DNA of 64,000 nt, taken from Obelidium mucronatum (Eukaryota > Chytridiomycota > Chytridiomycetes > Chytridiales > Chytriomycetaceae). The position numbers were made by a program, and so were the translations under genes. The DNA lies in the NCBI GenBank assembly GCA_025765595.1, contig JAIVFH010000104.1:1-64000 (forward strand), given 5' to 3'. The notes beneath the pieces were generated by a model, which did no database searches, had not been told where the DNA came from, and saw nothing but the letters and a program-made list of their open reading frames with translations. Shown here piece by piece: positions 9,271 to 18,500 of the stretch. Each line of letters opens with the position of its first letter. Within the stretch, counting starts at the first letter, position 1.

Positions 9271-10470
9271 TTACTTTTTGCACGTCTCATCTCTCATTTT
9301 ACGTATCGGCTTAACATCCCCATTCCTTCGATGCTCAGCAACATGCCTATCCCTCAACCCCGTCGTCGGAAACGTCTCCAGACACCGATCACATGGGAAA
9401 ACCCCGCCTTCATGCTCCTTGACGTGATTCCGCAACGACTTTTGGTTCATGTACCGTTTCGGACACACTGCACACGCAAACTGGCGTTCTCGAACAACAT
9501 GCGTAGACAAATGGTGTGCCATATTATGTTTCCAATTAGGTCCTTCGAATCGTCGGCCGCATGATTTTTGTGCGCCGCCCCCCGTGAGGAACGGGCATGC
9601 ATCGTCTTTGAAACGTAAGGTTCCAGAGACGTTGACGGATGCGTGGGAGTAGCAGGTTTCGAGGCAGTGGGTTACGCCGGCGGCTTGGCCTGCGGATTGG
9701 ATGCCGCAGGATGGGCATGTGAATGTGAGGCGTTTTTGCTTCGAGATTGTTGATTTAGTAGGGGGTTTTGGTTTTGTTGTTGGTGAGCGCGTTTGGGTTG
9801 TGTTTGGGGTGTATCTTCCGGAGTCGGAGGAATTGGGGGAGGGTGGGTTCATGGTGTTTGTGGTGGGAGGGTATTGGTATAATGGCATCATCGCATGCCC
9901 GGAAGGAAGAATGTTTTCAGAGACATTAAAGAGCACAGATTCAACTGAAGAGGCGGGAGAAAGAGGGTACAAGTATGGAGACGAGAGAGCCTCTGTCAAC
10001 GCATCAGGCAGAGAAAACCGGTCTTTGGGGTTTGAATCAGTTTGCGAGCCGTTGAAATCATATGGTAACGCCAAATAATCTTGTAGCAGAAGAAGGCTGT
10101 CGCTTTGGGGCTCGAGTGGTTGGTCCAGAATCTCGACGCAGTCAAAGTTTGGCAGAAACAAGGAACTGAACTCTTTGCTGCTTGTCAAATGCCCGTGAGA
10201 GTTAATACTAAAGTCGAAAGGAGCTTCGCGGAGACTGAGAGGTGAATCGAGGACAGGATGGGTGAAGATGTTCTCCACAGCAACATCTGAACAAAAGATC
10301 ACAGAATTGGTGAACTCATGGTGTTGTAAAATATGGTTTGGAAAGCTGAAAAACAATAGCAATCGAGGCTCACTTGAGTGTACTTCGCCAGTCTCAAAGT
10401 CCTTGGCGTTGTTGAGGCTCTCGAATGAAGGCCAGAAGTCCCTGCAATCTGCATCAAAAGAGCTCGGCAT
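9271..10470 (-). CDS. C2H2 zinc-finger protein, member 1 (399 aa)
   Basis: Seen: intact ORF from ATG at 10470. The first ~240 residues are acidic or Ser/Thr/Pro-rich and of activation-domain type. The C-terminal ~150 residues hold a module shared with four other genes in this window: CPSCGIQ...THCLETCYSHA, KDDACPF...CGRRFEGPNWKHNMAHHLSTH, a classical finger CAVCPKRYMNQKSLRNHVKEH and a last finger CDRCLETFPTTGLRDRHVAEH. A basic tail follows. Known role of C2H2 arrays: sequence-specific DNA binding. Inference: a transcription factor. Its promoter carries a 22-bp perfect palindrome (10576..10597) whose core also occurs at the same distance upstream of the next gene. Confidence 0.85.
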   Translation of the reverse strand: MPSSFDADCRDFWPSFESLNNAKDFETGEVHSSEPRLLLFFSFPNHILQHHEFTNSVIFCSDVAVENIFTHPVLDSPLSLREAPFDFSINSHGHLTSSKEFSSLFLPNFDCVEILDQPLEPQSDSLLLLQDYLALPYDFNGSQTDSNPKDRFSLPDALTEALSSPYLYPLSPASSVESVLFNVSENILPSGHAMMPLYQYPPTTNTMNPPSPNSSDSGRYTPNTTQTRSPTTKPKPPTKSTISKQKRLTFTCPSCGIQSAGQAAGVTHCLETCYSHASVNVSGTLRFKDDACPFLTGGGAQKSCGRRFEGPNWKHNMAHHLSTHVVRERQFACAVCPKRYMNQKSLRNHVKEHEGGVFPCDRCLETFPTTGLRDRHVAEHRRNGDVKPIRKMRDETCKK

Positions 10471-10935
10471 ATCGGTATCAAAGTAGTTGAAAGGAAAGAG
10501 ATTTTTTTTAGTTGTGGATGGTGGAAGGCAGAGCCTTGTTAAAAATGGTTTCGGTCAATTGAGGACAGAAGGTGGGAAGGTGGAGATCTCCACCTTCTGA
10601 TCTCAGTTCGGCTGAAATTCCAAGGTTTTTTACAGTTTTTTTACGATTGAAAACTTCACAATTACGGGAATTTATTATTTGAAAATTGGGTTGTGTCCTC
10701 CATTGCTTACGAGTCGCTACGGATGGACTTATTCAGCATCAGCCATCGCCCACCACCAGAATCATGTGGTTCTGAGTCGCCATACTGAACACACAAATTT
10801 TTCAACTCATTTCAATAAACACAGGTACGTTTCGATTAATACAAACAAATATTTATGAATCTACATTACTTTACTTTCAACCACTCAATATGAAAAAGGA
10901 AAAAAAACAACAAAAGCACCCCATCTATAAACCCC
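10471..10935. other. Intergenic between two zinc-finger genes
   Basis: About 465 bp of AT-rich spacer. It contains the promoter of the gene at 9271-10470, including the palindrome, and the 3' flank of the gene at 10936-12194. No other gene seen. Confidence 0.5.
10576..10597. promoter_or_regulatory. 22-bp perfect palindrome upstream of zinc-finger gene 1
   Basis: Bases 10576..10597 are identical to their reverse complement (centre GGAGATCTCC, flanks GAAGGT/ACCTTC). The site lies 106 bp upstream of the ATG at 10470. The half-site GGAAGGTRGAGAT recurs 108 bp upstream of the paralogue's ATG. Inference: operator or autoregulatory site for a dimeric zinc-finger factor. Confidence 0.5.
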
Positions 10936-12194
10936 CTACCACTGCCGCCGCCCAGGCCTCGCATCCCCATTCATTCGATGCGTAGCCACATGCCTATCCC
11001 TCCTCCCCGCCGACGTAAACTTTGCATTACATCGATCGCAAGGAAACAAATCCCCCCTCATGCTCCCTCACATGATTCCGCAGCGTCTTTGCATTCATAT
11101 ACGTTTTCGGACACTGCGAGCAAGCAAATACGCGTTCTCGTCGTACATGAGTTGATAGATGACATGCCATATTATGTTTCCAATTGGTACCTTCTACTTT
11201 CCGGTGACAGGGTGTTGTATCTTGCTTAATAAAAGGGCAGGCGTCGTCTTTGAATCTCAATATGCCATCGACTTGTACTGCGGCGTGGGAGTAGCATATC
11301 TCGAGGCAGTGGGTAACGCCGGCGGCTTGGCTTTGGAATTGGATATTGCAGCAAGGACAAGTGAATGAAACCGGTTTTGGGGTTGCTGTTGCGGGAACAG
11401 CCAAGGGGGCTCCGGGTAAGAGGTCGATAGTGGTATATTCAGATCTACTGGTTCCTACTACTGAGTTAGGTTTTGGTTTCGGGGCCGCTGTGGTGGCTGT
11501 CGCTTCAAGGTGACGCCGTTTCCTCGTTCGCCCAGTTTCGGGCTCGACTTCAACAACAACCGCGCCAATCGAGCTGGGATTCGGGGATGAAGGAATTGAA
11601 GAGGACAGAGAGTTTGAGTAGAATCCCTGAATTTCTTTATCTGGATTGTAGACGGTATCGCCGCTGTCAAAAGTGACTGGTCGTTTGTCACTGGAAACCG
11701 TCACGGCGCCATCTTTGGATAGTTGCGTATAAGGGCTACCATTCAATGAGAGAAAGTCGAATGGTGCAAATGATAGCCCATGGGTGATGTCGTCAGAAAA
11801 AGCGGCCAAATCTTCCGGTTTTGCAAGTTGGGTATTCAAGGTTGTGGGGGTCTGTGATATTGAGTCAGCTACATTGGTAGAAAGAAGGGAGTGGTTCGAA
11901 ATTTTGGTTCCGAATAGATCTGAAGTGGACTGCTGAAGAATGGGTGTGATGAGGGGGTTGATTGAATCGCCAGCAACTTCTTGACAGTAAAAGTCGTTCA
12001 TTGACAGCGTGCTCCAAAGACCTAACACATGGCAAATTATAAGCAAATTATACACACAGGCACAGCTTCATGGTAGCATGATTACCCAGTGGGTTTTCGT
12101 CGTTCTCATTACTGATGAGTCTGCCGTTGGAGAGTTGGTTTTGTCCCCAACCTTCCTCGTTTCTTGAAAGATTGGAGCTATTTGGATGCTGCAT
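10936..12194 (-). CDS. C2H2 zinc-finger protein, member 2, with 1-nt frameshift before last finger
   Basis: Seen: exon 1 12086..12194 (ATG, MQHPNSS), intron 12022..12085, exon 2 onward. The C-terminal module matches member 1 (CPCCNIQFQSQAAGVTHCLE; KDDACPF...EGTNWKHNMACHLSTH; CSQCPKTYMNAKTLRNHVREH). In the present frame translation stops at 11027 just after HEGG. Removing one base from the C6 run at 11052-11057 (G6 on the coding strand) restores DLFPCDRCNAKFTSAGRDRHVATHR, the paralogous last finger, and runs to a TAG at 10936. A homopolymer error or a recent frameshift is therefore likely; the feature end given is that of the restored frame. The remaining N-terminal region is Ser/Thr/Pro-rich. 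Probable transcription factor. Confidence 0.78.
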
Positions 12195-12301
12195 CGAATC
12201 GATCTCTAAATGGCGTGGTCGTATTGTGTGGGGATAGGTTTTTTTTTGTCCAAAATGGGCAACTTTTTTTTTTTTTGGTTTTTGAACTGGATGAGAAGTT
12301 T

Positions 12302-12340
12302 GGAAGGTAGAGATGCCGAACCCTGACCTTCCCATCTCTG
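12302..12340. promoter_or_regulatory. Shared promoter motif upstream of zinc-finger gene 2
   Basis: GGAAGGTAGAGATG (12302..12315), then CCTTCCCATCTCT about 12 nt further on, an arrangement of the same GGAAGG and AGAGATG words on opposite strands. It starts 108 bp upstream of the ATG at 12194, matching the 106-bp spacing of the palindrome before member 1. Inferred binding site; the surrounding 12195..12535 spacer holds no gene. Confidence 0.42.
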
Positions 12341-12535
12341 TACCCCGGCGAACGTGCAATTTTTGGGTTCTTAATAATAGAAAAAAAAAGAATTGAGTTC
12401 AATGCTTACGTTATTCACAAAAATCCTTTTTTGGGGGGGATGAAATGTTTATGGCCTGTTTTCGGGTTTTAGTCTGTTCTACTCATCAAATTTCCAAAAG
12501 GCTCATTAAAAAATATTGGAATAAAATTCATCTAT

Positions 12536-15500
12536 TTAATATGTCAATCTGCGGTCAGTTTTGTCCAGTTTAAAGTTGCTCTTGAGCAATGGAATCAAAG
12601 TATCAACCGGAACCCCGGACATTGTAATGCTTCCCTTTGGATTCGGGATTGAAACATCATCTATACCAGTGTTTGTTGAATCCGATTCAGCAGCAGGAGC
12701 AGCGCCCTCGACAGCATCTTTCTTTTCTCCATCAGGTGCATTATGGTTCGGAACCACAGCAACAGAACTTGGTTTCTTCAATCCATCAGGTTCATCCGCC
12801 GACAAATCCATCTTTTGCAAAAACATTGGCGTCACCTTCAACTTATCCACACGAATCACCATCCCCGTCTGCTGCTCCATCGATTTGGCAATCGCCTTCA
12901 CCCGCTTAGGAACCTCACGCACAATCGACTTCAACTGACCAGCACTAAACCCGGCAAACGTATCATTCATTGCCTCCCCCATCCGCTTCATCTCATCCAA
13001 CGTCTGCACAAGCTGTCCAAATGTGGCCACAACACCTTCATCCGCCGCCAACAGCTTCTTGAAAATCAACTCGAATTGCGGCATATCGCTTTGCATGTAT
13101 TCTTGTTTCTTGGTGTACCATTCGTCCCAGGCTTTCCGCGCTTCGAGGCTTTTTTCCTTGTCGGCGGGTTCGGGGGCGTCAAATTTCGGGGTTCGTTTGG
13201 GGAAATGGCGGGTTTTGAGGAGCGCGATTTCGTCGGTAACGTGTTTTCGTAAAGTGTCGTCGAATCGGTACATGTGAACGCGAGCAACGATTCCTCGACT
13301 GGATTCGCCGTCGTTTTCTCCGATTCCAGAAAATGCGTTCTTGAGTTCTTGTTCTGAAACGTCTTTGAGTTCAATGTAGGTTGTTACTTCCATGTTTTGC
13401 CAGACTGTGCATCCCTTTTTCGGTTTCTTGGAAGAAGTAGCGGCGGGTGCATTTGTAGTAACCTCTCCAGCCTCAGCAGCTGGCACCACGCGAACGCCCT
13501 CCAGCCATTTTCTTCGAATAAGCAAAAACACAAAACTTCTCACAGTTTTCGTGTTTTTACTCAATTTATCCAACAGTTCCTCCACGTTCCCGTTGGGGGC
13601 TTCCATGAATCCCATCAACTCCATAAAGAGTTCTTGTTTTTCTGATTCTTGCAGGATTTGCTCTTCTTCGGGAGTTAGTTTGTGGACTTGTTCCGCTGGT
13701 TGCTTGCTGGGTGTCGAGGTGGGAGGAGGGGCGCGTTTTTTGAGACGGTTTCGGAGGTTGGGGTCTTTGAGAGCGTTCATCAAATCGGCTTGGAAATCGC
13801 CGGTTGGTTTTGGGGGTGGTGGGAGGGGTGCTCCTGGTGGTGGTGGTGGGGGTGGACCTCCTTTATAGTTTGTGAGTTACGATTAGAACAAGAGATCTTT
13901 TGGCGCAAACCTGGTAGGCCTGGAGGTGGTGGAGGAGGTGGAGGACCACCAAAACTAGGAGGTAGTGGTGGGGGAGGAGGAGGACCACCGAAACTTGGAG
14001 GTGGGGGTGGTGGAGGGGGTGGCGGTGGTGGGCCTATGTGATATAACGGTTAACGCGAGACTGAAAAATACAATTAGAAAATACCTGAAATTCCAGCAGT
14101 CAGAGTTGGAGGAGGAGGAGGAGGAGGAGGGATTGGAATTCCTGGAAAATGGTTAAAATTCTGCAGGAAGTGAAGGAACGAGTGGCTCGCCGCTCACCTG
14201 AAATATGAAGCGTGATAGATGGTGGTGGCGGTGGCGGCGGCGGCGGTGGAATTGAACCAGAGCGAACCATTGGCGAAGGAGGTGGTGGGGGAGGTGGTGG
14301 AGGACTTTGCAAGGGTGTGACACCAGCCTCAGATTCATCAGGAAGTAAATATTGAGGCAAAACAACAGGTATTGGGGATACAACTCTTTCTTCTTCCATC
14401 CACCCCGGAATAGAGGGTGGTTTAGAAACACGTTTGCCTGTAATACGACACGAAGACTAAATGAGTTTTGAAAAAACTATAAAGAACGAACTGTTTAAAA
14501 CTGATGGGAGTGGGACATCCGGGATTTGCTCGCTTTCTTTCGCCAATGGCAGGATAGTTTCAAGATTGTCATTATCGGGGTTGGCGATGTGTAGAGGAGA
14601 CGTTGGCGACATGGTGGTTGGGCTTGAAAACGATGGCATTGCGGGCACTATAAATTAATCAGTAAAATAAGTGACAAAAGAATTAACTCAACGAATGTCC
14701 ATTAAGATGCTGAATGCCGACGCTCTCGTCAGTCGTTTTGGAGGGAGAAGGTTGGCAGGTGTGGCGGAACCACTGGAGTTATTGGTCGCGGCTTGCACTG
14801 ATTCCGGAGCAACATAGTCTTGGTCTTCGGCAGCAACTAAGTCAGCATCGGTTTCTGCACCAAATGGGTTCAGAACTGTTACGACAGCATTCGACATATC
14901 GGGGACATGAGAATCCTCATGATCGCCATCGGGCACGACGACAACGGACTTGTTTGGTGCATCCTCTAACTTTGCCATCGTAGATTCCAAGTCCTGAACG
15001 TGATTTGTCATGACACTCATGCGAATACGACTGGTGAACTTTCCATCAGTTGATGCGGCATCGTTTGAATCTAAAGCTTCAACAACAAAAGATTGCGGTT
15101 TCAATCGAAGGGCGCGTTTTTTCTCAGACTCGGTTACAGGGGAAATGGCAAACGCATGTGCGAATGAAGGGGGGATATTTGTGAGTTCTTGATCCGAAAT
15201 TGCAAAGAGAATCTAACCCAACCCGCATCAATTCGTTATATCATTATATACTATATTGAAGCAAATGTAGTTATTCTTACCTTGTCTTCCTTGCACACGT
15301 CGAACACAAGACTGTCTTCAGAGGCCACAAGCCCAGTACCACTTCTCGCCGCCACTGAGAAGGAAACCAAGTCTTACAGAACACAAGTTCTTTTGGGGTG
15401 ACAATGTAGCGGGAATATTTCATTGTTTATTTATTCTTTATTCATTGTGTTGGAGGTGATGGGGTGGAATTGTCAGTTTGAAAGTTAGACAGAAACTGAC

Positions 15501-18500
15501 ACCACCACCAGGTTCGTAATAAAAAGGAAAGTTAGACAGAAACTGACACCACCACCAGAGAAACAATCTCTTTATTAATTTCAGATTAAGAGTCTTAAGC
15601 TACGCAAGAATGGCAGCAAAACAAAACAACGATCGTACTGACAGATTGATCGAAGTACTCAAAATTGGAGGCACCACCCACCTCAGCATCAGCACCACAG
15701 TCGTCGAACTAGAGGACTGGATCTACGAAACTGAAAATGCCTGTTTGGCCAGTGATAGCAAGATCAAGGCGGTTGAATGCATGAGAGGCACCCTCAAGGC
15801 ACCTGTGGAAATTGTCGCGAAAGCTGACAATTCCAACAAGGAAGCAGTAGAGAAATACTTGAAGGAAAAAGAAAAGTGGGAAGAATACGACTCAGATGCT
15901 TTATTGGTGTTAAGAAGACGCGTGGATAAAACGATGAGGCATTACACGCAACAAATCGGGAAATCAAGTCACGTGATTTTCAGTGAAATGATTGTGGCAA
16001 TCAGAGGTGCCACCGAGACGACCCCAGAAAAATTGGACATCGCTATGAAGAATTATAAGCAAACGGATCCAAATGGAGTCACTCACCCGATCGAGGTCTA
16101 TATCAAAGAAAAGACCGACCGCATCAAGTCCTATAATGATGTGGCAAAATTAAACAAGAAACCCGAATATAATGATCAACAAAAAGTGGATTTTATTAAT
16201 TTGGGGCTTGAAGCGAAAATATTCATGGATGTAAAAATGAAATTCGCGGATGCGGCTACTGACGCATCAGTTACACTGGAAGGGTATCTCCGGTATTTGA
16301 GGAAGTACAACTCCATGCGATTGGACGGAAAGCCAGACGTTCCAGTCAAACTCTCAGCCACTTCAACCAACGCCAAGGAAAAGAAAGACGGCCAGGTGAA
16401 GGACAACGCCAATGATCAAGAGACTCCCCGTGCACAGATGGCAAATGGGCGCGGTAGAGGACGCAGCAGAGGCGGCAGAGGCGGTAGAGGTCGCGGCAAC
16501 CAACAAAACAATGGGAGTCGTCAGAATAACCAAAACGAAAACGGTAATCAAAAGAACGATTACCAAAGACCCAGCATTGAAGACAGAATTTGCGGGCATT
16601 GCGGAGGACTTGGTCACTTTGCGAAGGATTGTACCAAGACTTGTCCACGGCAATACGGACGCTGTATAAACCAGAGTTGTCCAAAGTCGAAACAGCAACA
16701 GAGCGGCGGAAACCAGCAAAGACCAACGTCGCATACCCAAATCAGTCAACCAGCTTCCTACAACAGCAATGACGCCGAAAATTGGGGAAGAACATATTTA
16801 GCGGCAAGTAACAATGGGAAGAAAGAAAGAACACTTACCCAAGCTGCTATCGATGGAGGATCAACGTCAACTGGATTCATCCACACAAAATGGTTCTTAG
16901 AAGAGACCATTGACAGTTCTAGAAAAGTCGACACCCAGGCGATTGGCGGAAATATGATCACGTCTGGAGGCAAAGGAGTGGGAGTGTTTAGACTGCACAA
17001 CACTAAAAGCAACAAATACGTTGTAGTTACCATCCCGGATGCCAACTTTCAGCCAAAATACGCGGAAAACGTCATCGCTGAAGATTCTTTCAAGTCCAGT
17101 GAATTGATGGACATCGGCCAGCCTACCAAGCGGGAGAACGCGGAACAGCCGAAGCAGATATACTACAAAGATGAGTTATTCGTCGAAGTGTTTGCATCGC
17201 CAAACAAGTTGTATTACGCTTACATTACACCGGCTTCCGAAGACGAAAAAGAAGAAGTTCGCCAAAGCTTGAAGACGAAGGCATACTACGGACCGAAAAA
17301 CAAAAGTGTCAAAAAGTTGCAAAGAAGTTGGATTCACAATACTTACGGTCACAGAAAAGGGGAATCTGAAAAGCAACTATGGAGGACTTTGGAAGCGCAA
17401 GGATACACCATAGTCAACGACTCCGAAGAATGTATCGCCTGTGATATGGCGAAAATGGTTCCGTTAAGACACCCGGACCGAAGCAAAGACGACAGGAAAG
17501 ACGAATTACCTGGTCAGAAGCTTAGCCACGACTCCAGCGGCAAGATGCGAGTACCTGCGAGAGGATGTAATGGAGGAAGATACCGGTCAATAATAGTTGA
17601 TTCAGCAAGCGGATTAACGGACTTACGTATCACCAGAAACCAAGGCGCGGAGCAGAGGGCGCACATCCGAGAAACCGTTAAGAGGATCGATAGATTCTTT
17701 GGTACTAAAAGAGTGTTGGAAATTAGAACAGATAATTGGAAAGGGACAATCGGGAATGAACAACAAGAGTTCAATACAGAAGAAGGACTCACCGATACTC
17801 AAAGCCCACCATATTATCATCGCGGCAATCCAGACGCTGAGAACCGCATGAAAACCAACGAACTTGGAGCAATGGCGATAATGCTGAAGGGCAACGTGGA
17901 ACTGGAATGGTGGGGAATGGCGAGTATTTTTGAAAACTACTGCCACCAGTACATCAGACCGTACCTGCCAAGAGATGGAGACGAGTCAAAGTCACCGTAC
18001 GAAATATTCTACAGTCAAGACTTACCGAATTTGGACCATCTCAAAGTTCCGTTCTGTGATGTGATCTACTACATGCCACCCGAAACCCGCAAAAAGTTCA
18101 AGCCACACGGCGCGCGCGGAATGTTCATCGGATACGACAAGAAAAGGGCATCGTATTACATCTACACAGCAAAAGGTCGAATAGTCAGCACAAGAGATGT
18201 AAAGTTCTTTCAAAATTCGTTTACTTACGGCAGAAAAGACGCTACAACCGGGACCGCTCCAACAGAAAACGAAATCCGAGAATATTACAAGGAAATGGAT
18301 TTAATGTTTGGAGAAGCGAGAGAAGAACATGAACCAATCAACATACCTCGCGGAACCGGAACTCAGGAGGAGATACAGATAGACGAAATCGACTCCATGA
18401 CGCATGAAGATGAAGAAGAACAGTCTGAGGAGGAGCCAGATCTAGTGGAAAGCGATTCAGATGATGATGAGCAAATCAACAACCAAGCAGCAATTATTCA

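Noticed and set aside
13682..14041. Gly-rich ORF on the plus strand
   Set aside because: Antisense shadow of the polyproline exons.
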